Shown here: positions 50,251 through 59,484 of the stretch, in pieces | Position numbering within the stretch: position 1 is the stretch's first letter | Layout: each line of letters starts with the position of its first letter | The notes under the pieces: model-generated | What the model saw: the letters and a program-made list of their open reading frames with translations, nothing else | What the model was told of the DNA's origin: nothing | The model's database searches: none | Position numbers and translations under genes: made by a program | NCBI GenBank assembly: GCA_947446025.1 | Contig: CANFEY010000007.1 | Location: 1-64,000 of the forward strand | DNA length: 64,000 nucleotides | Source: Bryobacterales bacterium | Lineage (GTDB): Bacteria > Acidobacteriota > Terriglobia > Bryobacterales > Bryobacteraceae | Direction: 5' to 3'

Positions 50251-51470
50251 CAGCACTGCTGCTCGCCACCACCGCCCACGCCGCGGACTGGATCACGCTA
50301 CGCGTAGCCGGCGTGGAACTGGTCTCCGACGCGCCCGAAAAAACCGCACGCGAAGCACTACAACGGCTCGCCCAAATTCAGAGCATCCTGCCTTCGCAGC
50401 CGCAGGCCGACGCGGCCCCCTTGCGCATTTTTCTCTTCGCCAAGGAGAACGAGTACCGAGCCTACGCGCCCGACAACACGGCGGCGGGCTTCTACACGTC
50501 CGGTTTCGAGCGCGACTACATCGCGATGCACAGTGGAGCAATGCCCCGCGTGGTGGCGCACGAATACGTCCACTCCGCCGCGCATCAACGCAAGGTAACG
50601 CGCCCCGCGTGGCTTGAAGAAGGGCTGGCCGAGTTCTACTCGAACTACGACGGCCGGCAGCTTGGCGCGCCGATCCAAGAGCATTTAAAGCTACTCGAAA
50701 AGGCGTGGCGCTCCGCCAACGAGATGAACCAGCCCCCGTCACTGGACGCGCTGTTCTACGCCCAGAGCTGGGCGCTGGTCCACATGCTGCGCCGCGAGCC
50801 GCAGTTCCCAGAGCGCATCACGCCCCGCATGCTGGAGGAACTGCGCGTGTACCTGAAAACCATCCGCGGGACAGCCGTGAAGGCACCCGCGCCGGTTGCG
50901 CAGCGAGCGCCCGCAGAGCCGGTGAGCGTCCTCAACGCGCTGTTGCTGCAGGCGGACCTGGCCTTGCATTCGCAGAAGCCCGCACTGGCAAAAGCGCTCT
51001 ACACGCAGGCGGCGCGCGAATTTCCAAACTCGTCCGCCGTGGCAACCGGCCTCGGCACGCTCGCCTACGCCGAAGGTGATGCGGAGGCGGCTCGATCGCA
51101 CCTGAGTCACGCCTTGCAGCTGAATGATCGCGAGGCTCTTGCGTGGTTCCAACTCGCGCTTACAGAAAACAATCAGACCGCGCTGGAGCGGGCCGTCGAA
51201 CTCAACCCGAACCTCGCCGAAGCCCGCGTGCTCTTAGGAGTGCGCGCCACTGACCTCGGCGACTTCGACACCGCCCTGCTGCATTTGGAGCAAGCCACGC
51301 GCCTGCTGCCCCGCAAATCCTACGCGTGGTACTCGCTGGGGTATGCGCAGACGAAGCAGGGCGATGCCATCGGTGCGCGGCGGTCACTGGAACAAGCGCT
51401 GGCCACCGCAACCTCCCCGGAGCAGCGCCAGATGGCCGCGACGCTGCTCGATTCCTTAGGGCCAAACTAA
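50199..51470 (+). CDS. Exported HExxH peptidase-like protein with TPR repeats
   Basis: A 423-residue protein. I chose the ATG at 50199, inside the MFS gene, because it gives a clear signal peptide (YGAVAALLLATTAHAAD). The zinc-peptidase-like motif VVAHEYVHSAAHQ (HExxH) lies near residue 113, with WLEEGLAEFYSNY after it (gluzincin third ligand). This matches DUF1570-type peptidases. The C-terminal half (about 230-420) has TPR repeats such as SAVATGLGTLAYAEGDAEAARSHLSHALQLN and SYAWYSLGYAQTKQGDAIGARRSLEQAL. The substrate is unknown. Confidence 0.8.
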   Translation: MFGTLLSGVQSARYGAVAALLLATTAHAADWITLRVAGVELVSDAPEKTAREALQRLAQIQSILPSQPQADAAPLRIFLFAKENEYRAYAPDNTAAGFYTSGFERDYIAMHSGAMPRVVAHEYVHSAAHQRKVTRPAWLEEGLAEFYSNYDGRQLGAPIQEHLKLLEKAWRSANEMNQPPSLDALFYAQSWALVHMLRREPQFPERITPRMLEELRVYLKTIRGTAVKAPAPVAQRAPAEPVSVLNALLLQADLALHSQKPALAKALYTQAAREFPNSSAVATGLGTLAYAEGDAEAARSHLSHALQLNDREALAWFQLALTENNQTALERAVELNPNLAEARVLLGVRATDLGDFDTALLHLEQATRLLPRKSYAWYSLGYAQTKQGDAIGARRSLEQALATATSPEQRQMAATLLDSLGPN

Positions 51471-51497
51471 GACCCCTTTGGTCCGCCCTTCCTTTGC

Positions 51498-51503
51498 TAT
51501 AAT
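51498..51503 (+). promoter_or_regulatory. TATAAT -10 box of the dioxygenase gene
   Basis: A perfect TATAAT at 51498-51503 lies 20 bases before the TTG start, and GGAGGT (51511-51516) serves as ribosome binding site. A TTGGTC at 51478-51483 is a weak -35 with short spacing (14 bases). Confidence 0.5.
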
Positions 51504-51523
51504 CCACCCCGGAGGTAGCACCG

Positions 51524-52597
51524 TTGTCTTTCGTATCAGGATTCCATCACATCACCCTCTGCGCCGCGACCGCGCAGGAGGACATTGACTTCTTCACCCA
51601 CGTCGTGGGCCAGCGCATGATCAAACAGACCGTGTTGTTCGACGGGCGTTATGCGCACTACCACTTGTATTATTCGAATGCGAATGCCGAGCCGGGCTCG
51701 GTGATGACGACGTTCCCTTACCAGCGCGTCCCCGGACGCCAGGGAGCCGGGCAGGTGTCGTCTTCGGCCTACACGATTCCCAAAGGAAGCGTCAGCTTCT
51801 GGAAAGAACATTTGGACCGCCACAAGACGCCGCACGACGGCATCCAGGAGCGCTTCGGACAAAAGTTCATTCGCTTCCGCCATCCGTCGGGCTTGCAGTT
51901 TGAAGCCGTCGAGACCGAAGGCGACACCCGCGTAGGTTGGAACACCGACCAGATCAAGGGCGATACCGCAATGAAGGGCTTCTCCGGCACGGTGCTTTCC
52001 GTGCGTGAGATTGAGGAGACTGTTCGCTTCTTCGATGAAGCGCTGGGCTTCAAGGTCACCGGCAAGGAAGGCAACCTCACGCGCCTGGAACTCGGCGAAG
52101 GCGGCCCCAACCGGACCGTCATTCTGCAGCATGACAAAGACCGTCCGTCCGGCAGTTGGACCTTCGGCGCAGGCACGGCGCACCACATGGCGCTGGACGC
52201 AGGGACCGATGAGGGACTCGCCAAACAGAAGGCTCTGTACGAAGAGCTCGGCTATACCGACTGCTCTGAAATCAAGGACCGCAACTACTTCCATTCGATC
52301 TACTGCCGCTGCCCTGGCGGAATCCTAGTCGAATGCGCCGCGACTGCCGTGGGCGGTTTCGCGCGTGACGAGCCAGCCGACAAGCTGGGCTTCGAGCTCC
52401 TGCTCCCGCCGTGGTTCGAAGAGAAGCGCAAGGAAATCGAAGCCATGCTGGAGCCCATCACGGTTCCTGAAAGCAACCGCGCCGAGGGTCATGCCGAAGC
52501 GATGCTCAAGGACGTGAACAAGGCAGCCGTCGAGGCGGCCAACAGAGCAACTGCGGACAAGCTGTCGCGCCGCACCGACGCCGAGTTCGTCGGCTAG
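51524..52597 (+). CDS. Ring-cleaving dioxygenase-like protein (VOC family, MhqO-type)
   Basis: A 357-residue protein of two vicinal-oxygen-chelate modules. The first has FVSGFHHITLCAATAQEDIDFF; the second has GTAHHMALDAGTDE with a metal His and GGILVECAATAVGG with a metal Glu. The C-terminus is an added tail. It resembles MhqO/MhqE hydroquinone dioxygenases, which open aromatic rings using a metal. TTG start with GGAGGT. The substrate is not determined. Confidence 0.88.
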   Translation: MSFVSGFHHITLCAATAQEDIDFFTHVVGQRMIKQTVLFDGRYAHYHLYYSNANAEPGSVMTTFPYQRVPGRQGAGQVSSSAYTIPKGSVSFWKEHLDRHKTPHDGIQERFGQKFIRFRHPSGLQFEAVETEGDTRVGWNTDQIKGDTAMKGFSGTVLSVREIEETVRFFDEALGFKVTGKEGNLTRLELGEGGPNRTVILQHDKDRPSGSWTFGAGTAHHMALDAGTDEGLAKQKALYEELGYTDCSEIKDRNYFHSIYCRCPGGILVECAATAVGGFARDEPADKLGFELLLPPWFEEKRKEIEAMLEPITVPESNRAEGHAEAMLKDVNKAAVEAANRATADKLSRRTDAEFVG

Positions 52598-52657
52598 CTG
52601 GTGTAAGTAAACATCCGTGCTGAATTCGCCCTCCGGTCATAAAGTTGTTGCAATGGA

Positions 52658-53464
52658 ATGGCACGATGGAGTGTGAAGCACGGATTGTTTTTTCTCATCG
52701 CAAGCTTAGCCTACGGGGCAACGGCCGGATCAACGGACCGGTACATCCCGTTAGTCCAGGATGGCGGCGGATGGACCACGGAAGTGATGATCGTGAACCT
52801 CTCCGACCATACCGCCACGGTAGTCGCGTCGTTCTTGACCGCGGCAGGGTATTCGGCGATTTGGCCCATCGGGCTGACGGCATCCACCGGAAAGGTCCTC
52901 TCCAACGAGGTAGGAGCCAGCCTTGTGCCAGGCGGGATTCTGCGGATTCAGAGTAAGGGCGAGGCTGGAGTCCTCACGCGAGGATTCGCCGAAATTTACA
53001 GTTCTACCCCGGGGACACAGTTGGGTGCCTTCGCCCGCCTGGTGCGCAAGATCGACGATCAAGTCGTGCAAACATTTACCGTTCCCTTCGCTCCCGTAAA
53101 TGAACAGCGCTCCCGGCTCCCGCTGGACCTGACCAGAGGCGCGGCGGCGGAATTCGTCTGGGTCTCGATGACCACCGCTCCAGTCCTGGACCTCACCTTT
53201 CGAGACATCTCCGGCGAGGTCGTGGTGGAGGGTCAAATTACCCTTAATTCGGCCCAAACGTTCCTCAATCCGTTGGAGCTTTGGCCGCAATTGGTGGGCT
53301 TCTCCGGAGTAATGGAATGGAATGTCTCCTTCCCGGCAGCGGATCGCTATGAGTACCGCACTCTGGCGGCAATCTCTCTTTGGACACGAGAAGCCGGTGC
53401 AATTTTCGCGATACCCGGGATGACGCTCGCCGTGGACCAGGATAACGGCGAACCCTACAGATAG
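52658..53464 (+). CDS. Exported beta-rich protein of unknown function
   Basis: A 268-residue protein with a signal peptide (GLFFLIASLAYGATAG) and repeated beta-sandwich-like stretches (RYIPLVQDGGGWTTEVMIVNLSDHTATVVASFLTAAG; LRIQSKGEAGVLTRGFAEIYSSTPG; VWVSMTTAPVLDLTFRDISGEVV). Such exported proteins are common in Solibacter-type genomes and may sit on the cell surface. No catalytic motif. The function is unknown. Confidence 0.7.
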   Translation: MARWSVKHGLFFLIASLAYGATAGSTDRYIPLVQDGGGWTTEVMIVNLSDHTATVVASFLTAAGYSAIWPIGLTASTGKVLSNEVGASLVPGGILRIQSKGEAGVLTRGFAEIYSSTPGTQLGAFARLVRKIDDQVVQTFTVPFAPVNEQRSRLPLDLTRGAAAEFVWVSMTTAPVLDLTFRDISGEVVVEGQITLNSAQTFLNPLELWPQLVGFSGVMEWNVSFPAADRYEYRTLAAISLWTREAGAIFAIPGMTLAVDQDNGEPYR

Positions 53465-53508
53465 AGATACCCTAGAAACAACCGGCGCGAGCGGACTTAC
53501 AATGTAGT

Positions 53509-54162
53509 TTGACGCCTACTATTCCACCTAAGCTGGTTCGTCTCCGCGAAGCCGGTCAGCCCAAGGGCCTCGCCGACCGGGCCGGAATCCTTCTTCACGG
53601 CCGCTCCCGCACCAAACAAGAGATGCTCGACCTTACAACGGGTCTCGACGTGGAAGGCGCGCGCTGGCTTGCGCCCTATGCGGGCCGAGGCTTATGGTAT
53701 CCCGGCCGCCTGACCGACTCACTCGACTCCAACGAACCGGGCCTCACCCGCTCGGTCGAGCGTACGCATTGGCTGGTGATGGACGCGGCCGAAGGCGGGC
53801 GCCTGGGACCCGAACAGATCTTCCTCGTCGGTTTCTCGCAAGGTGCGTGCATCGCGGTGGAGTACGCGCTGCGGCACCCCACGTCGGTCTCCGCGATCGT
53901 GGTGTTCACCGGCGGGCTCATGGGTCCGGCGGGCACCGAGTGGAAGACCGCCGGAGGGCAATCGCTGAAGGGGCTGAACGTGTTCTTGAGCGGCAGCGAT
54001 GTGGATGAGTGGATCGACGAAGCCCGGACGCGGGAAACGGCTCGGGTGTTGCAGGAGTTGGGCGCTACCGTGGAGATGCGCATTTACAAAGGGCGCAAGC
54101 ACGTGGTGAGCAAGGAAGAGTTGGGCCACGCGCGCGAGTTTTTGGTCAGTCACTTGCAATAG
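53509..54162 (+). CDS. Alpha/beta-hydrolase (phospholipase/carboxylesterase family)
   Basis: A 217-residue alpha/beta hydrolase. The nucleophile elbow is VGFSQGACIAVEYALRHP (GxSxG), with an oxyanion-region LLHGRSRTKQEML near residue 29 and a catalytic His in GRKHVVSKEELG. Its Asp is probably in SGSDVDEWI. It would hydrolyse short esters. TTG start. A TACAAT box (53498-53503) is only five bases upstream, so the message is probably leaderless. Confidence 0.85.
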   Translation: MTPTIPPKLVRLREAGQPKGLADRAGILLHGRSRTKQEMLDLTTGLDVEGARWLAPYAGRGLWYPGRLTDSLDSNEPGLTRSVERTHWLVMDAAEGGRLGPEQIFLVGFSQGACIAVEYALRHPTSVSAIVVFTGGLMGPAGTEWKTAGGQSLKGLNVFLSGSDVDEWIDEARTRETARVLQELGATVEMRIYKGRKHVVSKEELGHAREFLVSHLQ

Positions 54163-54170
54163 GATTCTGT

Positions 54171-55791
54171 GTGAAACCACTGCTGTCCGGTTTGCTGCTG
54201 TTTTCCGCGCTCGGACAGGCGCAATTCCGCGACCTGGCCACCGCCTTCGACGGGAGCGTGGTGCATTGCGCCACGGATATGCGTCTGGCGGGAACGCTCG
54301 ACGGGTCGCAAGGCAAGAACTACAAGTGGCAAGACGGCAAATTCTCCGTAGTCATTTCTCCCAACGTCACGCCCCTCGGATTCCGCAGTGTGAGCGCGTT
54401 CGGACCGGTCATCAGCGACGACGGCGCAACCTACGGCTACGGCTTCCACGCTTTCGTCGATTCCGGAGAATACGTCTACAAGGGCAATAGGATCGACGCG
54501 GCGGGCCAACCCCGTCTCAGCCGCAACGGTCTCTACTACCTGCGCGGCTGGAATGGTGGGGGCACCGCGGCTACCCGTTTGAGCTTCTTGGCCACTGCGG
54601 AACCAGCTTTCCGCGTAAGTTCGGTGTGGGATGTGACGAACTCAGGCGACTTGCTCGCACAACGGGGCGACAGCGTGTTTCTGGGTGAGCGCCTGGTGGC
54701 CACCGCGCCCGGCAAGATCTTGAGCACAGCGATGAACGCCGACGGCTCCCGCGTGGCCTACGTGACGCAACACGACGGCCTGCTCGACCTGCGCGAAGGC
54801 AACTCCGTGCTGGCCTCGCTGTCCGACAAGGGAACCGCCTTGCGCGCGGAGCTGAGTTCCGACGGCGGCCGGCTGCTGGTGATCGAAAGCATCGGCGGCA
54901 GCTCCCGCGCGTTCTGGATGGAGCGCAACTTGCCCGGCCGCAACGAGCTCGGCCTGGTGCGCGGCGGAAACGCCACTATTTCAGGCGACGGGCGCGTCGT
55001 GTGGCTCTTGCAGACCGACGGTCGCCTCACCCGCGTCAAGCTCGACAGCGGCGAGCGCGAGTCCATGAACGAGCCTTTGCCCGCGAGCCTGCCCGCATCG
55101 TCGGGCGTGCGTGGCTCGCTGGTTCGTGTAGAGTCCGTGGGCCTGGGCGATGGCCCGTGGCTGCTCAATCTGGTGTCGCAGACGGAAGGGACTTCTCTCC
55201 CCCTGCCCGTGCTCGAATCCACTGCCGACCACGTGGATTTCCAGATCCCTTGGCAACTCTCCGACAGCTTCAACTATTCCTGGCCCCCTGCAACGTCCCA
55301 GCGGGACATTTGAAATCGTGAGCGAACTGATCCTGAACCCGCTTGCCCCACGGTTCTGGACCGGGCTTGGCCTTTACGGCATCTTCGTCCAGCCCTTCCG
55401 CGGCTACCCGCTGGTCAAAGCGATCCACCAAGGCTTCGAGCGCCAGGTCACCGCCGATGACCCGGCCCGCCCGGGCGAAGTCGTGCACCTGTACATGTCC
55501 GGCCTGGGCCCGGTGACGCCCGTGCAGTCGGACTACGCCCCGGCCACCGCTCCCCCGCCCACCATCAATACGCCGCTCACCTGCCACTTCCTAGGCGACA
55601 TCCCTGCCCGTGTCCTGTTCGCCGGACTCTCGGTGGGGCTGGTCGGCATCTACCAGGTGGAGCTTGAAATCCCACGCACCCGGATAGGCGAGCCAGTACT
55701 CATCTGCGCCGTGCCGTTTGGCGCGGTCCTCGCCTCCGCCTACCTCCCCGTGGAGGGCGGACTTGAAGGATTCCTCCCCGCCTCCCGATAG
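54171..55791 (+). pseudogene. Exported TIGR03437-type (Solibacteres C-terminal) protein, frameshifted
   Basis: A GTG start (54171) with a signal peptide (VKPLLSGLLLFSALGQAQ) leads into a long beta-propeller-like region, then VDFQIPWQLSDSFNYSW. There the frame ends in a stop at 55311-55313. Another frame continues with PLQRPSGTFEIVSELILN and then ARPGEVVHLYMSGLGPVTPVQSDYA...ARVLFAGLSVGLVGIYQVELEIP, the hallmark of the TIGR03437 C-terminal domain. Removing one C from the run of five (55284-55288) joins both into about 539 residues. It could be a genuine pseudogene, a phase-variable homopolymer or a sequencing error. Confidence 0.8.
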
Positions 55792-55803
55792 ACTAGAAGA
55801 GAC

Positions 55804-56379
55804 ATGGACATCACTCAAATTTCCGCAGGCCGCAACCCACCAACCGACCTGCACGCACTCATTGAAATCCCCGTCGGCGGCACGCCGGTCAAATACGAAC
55901 TCGACAAGCGCAGCGGCGCGATGTTCGTCGACCGCTTCCTGCACACCGCGATGTTTTACCCCGGCAACTACGGCTTCATCCCGCAGACGCTGTCGGAAGA
56001 CGGCGACCCCATTGACGTCCTGGTCATCGCGCCCGTGGCCGTCGTCAGCGGAGCCATCATCCGTTGCCGCCCGGTCGGCGCGCTGCTCATGGAAGACCAG
56101 GCCGGCCTGGACGAAAAAGTCATCGCCGTTCCGGTGGACGACCTGCATCCCTTCTACAACGACATTGCCTCGTACCTTGACCTCCCGCAAATTCTGCGCG
56201 ACCAGACGGCGCACTTCTTCAACCACTACAAGGACCTCGAACACGGTAAGTGGACGCGCATTGGCGAGTGGGTGGGCGTGGAGAAAACCGGCGACCTCAT
56301 CATGGCCGCCATCGCCCGCGCCGACGCCAAGGAGAAGCAGACCAAGCCGTTCGGACGGCGCAAGAAGGACAAGCCATAG
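55804..56379 (+). CDS. ppa: Inorganic pyrophosphatase (family I)
   Basis: A 191-residue family I pyrophosphatase. The core is EIPVGGTPVKYELDKRSGAMFVDRFLHTAMFYPGNYGFIPQTLSEDGDPIDVLVIAP, with the signature DGDPIDVLV, plus VIAVPVDDLHPFYNDI and FFNHYKDLEHGKW. It splits pyrophosphate to phosphate in the cytoplasm, pulling biosynthetic reactions forward. The C-terminal tail (KQTKPFGRRKKDKP) is basic. The length fits the family. Confidence 0.97.
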   Translation: MDITQISAGRNPPTDLHALIEIPVGGTPVKYELDKRSGAMFVDRFLHTAMFYPGNYGFIPQTLSEDGDPIDVLVIAPVAVVSGAIIRCRPVGALLMEDQAGLDEKVIAVPVDDLHPFYNDIASYLDLPQILRDQTAHFFNHYKDLEHGKWTRIGEWVGVEKTGDLIMAAIARADAKEKQTKPFGRRKKDKP

Positions 56380-56421
56380 TCGCCCTCTCGCACCCGCGCG
56401 CTGTGCTATCGTGATTCCGAT

Positions 56422-58293
56422 ATGAAGCGCTACACCCATTTCGCATCCCTGGCCGCCGCCGCTCTGTTTGCCGGCCTTATTATTTGGAGCACCGACGCTG
56501 TGGCCCAGGCTCCCGCCGGAGGAAAAGCCGACGCCAAGGCGAAAGCCGGAGCGCCCAAGCAGCAGGGGATGGAGGACGGGCTGACGTATTTTCAGACGCG
56601 CTGCATGTCGTGCCACTCCGAGCGCGCCACGAAAGCTCCCACCGCGCGGCGCATCCGTGAGCTGACGCCGGAGCAGATCTACGCCGTCGTCGCCACGCCC
56701 TCGCGGCCTGAGCATGACCAAGGCCTTACCGATCCGCAGAAGCGCCGCATGTCGGAGTTCATGGGCGGCTACCGCCAAATCGGCAGCTCTGAGGCGGGCA
56801 ATCCGAAGAACTTCCCCAACGCGTGCGCCGCGAATCCGCCGATGAAGGATCCCTCCACCGGCCCACAGTGGAACGGATGGGGCGGCGACGTGTCCAACAC
56901 CCGCTATCAAGGCAGCGAGAACGCCGGCATCACCAAGGCGGACGTGCCGAAGCTGAAGTTGAAGTGGGCGTTCGGATTCCCGCTCGGCATCAGCGCCTAC
57001 AATACGCCTGCAATCGTCAGCGGACGCGTGTTCACAGGAAGCGACATCGGCTGGATTTATTCGCTCGACGCCAAGACCGGCTGCCATTACTGGGGTTACC
57101 AGACCGATGTGACGGTGCGCGGCGCGCTCAGCGTGGGACCGGTCACCGGGCAGGGCACCGCGAAGTACGCAGTCTACTTCGGCGACGCGAAGGGCAATGT
57201 TTACGCCCTCAACGCCCAGGACGGAAAGCTGCTGTGGAAGCGCAAGGTGGACGATCACTTCCTGGCGCGCATCACGGCCGCTCCCAAGCTTTATGACGGC
57301 AAGCTCTACGTGCCTGTGTCGAACTCCGAGGAATGGCAGAGCGGCAATCAGGACTACGAGTGCTGCTCCTCACGCGGCAGCGTGGTCGCACTGGACGCGA
57401 ATAACGGGGAGCAAATCTGGAAGACCTACGTGATGGGCGAGGTTAAGCCCACCGTGAAGAATACGAACGGAGTGCAGCTCTACGGCCCCGCGGGCGGCTC
57501 GGTGTGGAATTCGCCGACCATCGATCCGGTGCGCCACGCTGTCTACTTCGGCACGGGCGACACGGAGACCGAACCCGCGCAGCCGCTGGGAGACGCCATC
57601 GTCGCCGTCGACATGGATACCGGCAAGGTCCTGTGGTCGTATCAGGCGCAGCCCAACGACGCCTTCATGGGCGGCTGCAACGGTGCCAACAAGAGCAAAG
57701 CCTGCCCCACGGTGATGGGCCCCGACGCCGACATCGGCAACTCGCCCATCCTGCGCACCTTGCCCGACGGTCGCCGCGTGCTGATCAACGGCACCAAGGA
57801 CGGCGACGTGTTCGCGCTCGATCCCGACAATCGCGGTAAGCTCCTCTGGCGCGTCGCAGCGAACTCCGGCGGCGGACGCGGCGGCATCGTGTGGGGCGGC
57901 ACTTCGGATCATGAAAACGTCTACTACGGCATGGGCAGCGGCGGCATGGCTGCGCTCAAGATGTCCAACGGCCAGCAAGTCTGGTTCAGCCCCGTCAACG
58001 CGGCGGGCACGCGTGGCAGCAACAACGCGGCGGCCACCATGATCCCCGGCGTCATCTTCGTCGGCGGAGCCACCGGCATCCTCCACGCGCTCAACACCGG
58101 CGACGGCAGCTCTCTGTGGGAGTTCGCTACGTCTCAGGATTTCGAGACGGTCAACAAAGTCTCGGGCGCAAACGGCGGAGCTATTTCATCGGTCGGCCCG
58201 GTCTTTGCCGGCGGCATGATGTACGTAGGCTCCGGCTACGGCGTCGGCGCGGGGGATTTCGGGAATGTCCTGCTCGCCTTCGGACCGGAATAA
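56422..58293 (+). CDS. PQQ-type beta-propeller enzyme with N-terminal cytochrome c domain
   Basis: A 623-residue exported protein. The signal segment is followed by a cytochrome c domain with CMSCH near residue 61. The rest is a propeller: WGGDVSNTRYQGSENAGIT, YSLDAKTGCHYWGYQTD, YALNAQDGKLLWKRKV and VALDANNGEQIWKTY. Adjacent cysteines in DYECCSSRGSVVALD match the vicinal disulfide of quinoprotein alcohol dehydrogenases. It resembles polyvinyl-alcohol-dehydrogenase-like proteins with a fused haem domain. It would oxidise an alcohol and hand electrons to the haem. The substrate is unknown. Confidence 0.88.
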   Translation: MKRYTHFASLAAAALFAGLIIWSTDAVAQAPAGGKADAKAKAGAPKQQGMEDGLTYFQTRCMSCHSERATKAPTARRIRELTPEQIYAVVATPSRPEHDQGLTDPQKRRMSEFMGGYRQIGSSEAGNPKNFPNACAANPPMKDPSTGPQWNGWGGDVSNTRYQGSENAGITKADVPKLKLKWAFGFPLGISAYNTPAIVSGRVFTGSDIGWIYSLDAKTGCHYWGYQTDVTVRGALSVGPVTGQGTAKYAVYFGDAKGNVYALNAQDGKLLWKRKVDDHFLARITAAPKLYDGKLYVPVSNSEEWQSGNQDYECCSSRGSVVALDANNGEQIWKTYVMGEVKPTVKNTNGVQLYGPAGGSVWNSPTIDPVRHAVYFGTGDTETEPAQPLGDAIVAVDMDTGKVLWSYQAQPNDAFMGGCNGANKSKACPTVMGPDADIGNSPILRTLPDGRRVLINGTKDGDVFALDPDNRGKLLWRVAANSGGGRGGIVWGGTSDHENVYYGMGSGGMAALKMSNGQQVWFSPVNAAGTRGSNNAAATMIPGVIFVGGATGILHALNTGDGSSLWEFATSQDFETVNKVSGANGGAISSVGPVFAGGMMYVGSGYGVGAGDFGNVLLAFGPE

Positions 58294-58438
58294 CATAGAG
58301 GTTCCCGCGGGAGCACCGGTACTCTCCCCGCCTCGCACCAGCGCACATAGAGCTGCGTGATCGGGCCGCTACGCCCAAATAAATATGGCAGAAACAGTTT
58401 CCACGGAGCCTGACTCTACAGGGCTAGAGGATACTTTC
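58294..58438. other. Short intergenic stretch
   Basis: Between the PQQ-haem gene and the next exported protein I see no ncRNA or terminator. A CCCGCGGG palindrome occurs near 58305. GAGG just before 58439 serves the GTG start. Confidence 0.3.
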
Positions 58439-59422
58439 GTGAAAACAACCAGACTTTTTCTTTACCTGACCATAGCCGTCACTGGCCCAGCGGTGTTTGG
58501 CCAAACCTGCTTTGACGATGATCTACGGGGTTCTTACGGATATCTGGCGACACTAGGTGTCAACAGCGTAAGCACCACCCCTGAGACCCCGCCCGCGACG
58601 TTTAGTTCGTCACCGATTGGCACCCTCCTAGGGGCCGTCGCCGGAGTTCCGGGTAGCGTCGCAGCCAGTACGCTTTACTTCGACGGAGCCGGACGGATTT
58701 GGGGAACGGCGACGTCGGCCAGCTTCGCCCAGAGCACGACAGCTTCGCCTGTCGGCAGCTACGCCGTCGCGCCGGATTGTACCTTGCGCATCACACTGAA
58801 TGACGTAATTGCTCCTGGCGCCACAACTGCGACGCCCGGAACAGCATCCCTTTTAGGCCTGGTTGTGAGACGCGGCGACGAGATCTATCTTGGACAACTC
58901 ACTCCCACGGCAACGGGGACAACGCCCGCCACTGGGACTGCGGCGCGCAACCAGCGAATTGGAGTCCGTTTGATCCGCTACAACAATCCCTACTCCGCTG
59001 CATGTTCGGTGTCACGTTTGAAGGGAGTCTATGCGCTGATTGGTGAGGGTTTCAGCACGCTCCCCACGGGCCAATCCAACGCCAATCCAGTGACGCCCTA
59101 TTTTTCCACCTTCCTGGCCCGTGTGAATTTCGACGGGAACGGCGGTCTGATTGTAGACCCGGTGGCTGGGACATCCGCTTTGGGAACGTTCCAGCATTCG
59201 GGCACCTATAGCGTCAACGCCGATTGCTCCGGCACGATCACTCTTGGGCAGCCGGCAATCGGCACGACAACTCCGCCTGCAGCGGCCACCACCGTTCGTT
59301 TTCTCCTCGCCCCGGGGCAGGGATACGAAGACAACAGACTGGCCCGGGATGCGAAGCCGGGGCTGCTGTTCAGCATCTCCAACGCAAACCAGACGCTAAC
59401 CGGGATCGGCCAGCCCCAGTAA
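58439..59422 (+). CDS. Exported protein with two related beta-rich domains
   Basis: A 327-residue protein with a signal peptide (LFLYLTIAVTGPAVFGQ). Two halves look like copies of one domain: CFDDDLRGSYGYLATLG...LYFDGAGRIWG...GSYAVAPDCTLRITL and CSVSRLKGVYALIGEGF...VNFDGNGGLIV...GTYSVNADCSGTITLG. Each half has a pair of cysteines that may form a disulfide. No catalytic motif. I chose the GTG at 58439, with GAGG upstream. A strong terminator follows the stop. Confidence 0.7.
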   Translation: MKTTRLFLYLTIAVTGPAVFGQTCFDDDLRGSYGYLATLGVNSVSTTPETPPATFSSSPIGTLLGAVAGVPGSVAASTLYFDGAGRIWGTATSASFAQSTTASPVGSYAVAPDCTLRITLNDVIAPGATTATPGTASLLGLVVRRGDEIYLGQLTPTATGTTPATGTAARNQRIGVRLIRYNNPYSAACSVSRLKGVYALIGEGFSTLPTGQSNANPVTPYFSTFLARVNFDGNGGLIVDPVAGTSALGTFQHSGTYSVNADCSGTITLGQPAIGTTTPPAAATTVRFLLAPGQGYEDNRLARDAKPGLLFSISNANQTLTGIGQPQ

Positions 59423-59443
59423 CGCTGCTTTATCCGTCGAGTG

Positions 59444-59475
59444 CCAGTCCTAGCCGCGAAGGCTAGGACTGGTTT
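59444..59475. terminator. Rho-independent terminator between convergent genes
   Basis: A perfect 12-bp stem CCAGTCCTAGCC (59444-59455), loop GCGAA, GGCTAGGACTGG (59461-59472), then TTT. It can serve both the plus-strand exported-protein gene and the minus-strand thiolase gene. Confidence 0.9.
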
Positions 59476-59484
59476 CGGCACGGA

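Noticed and set aside
55591-57258. 555-codon minus-strand frame opposite ppa and the PQQ-haem gene
   Set aside because: It spans two confidently identified plus-strand genes and has no signature.
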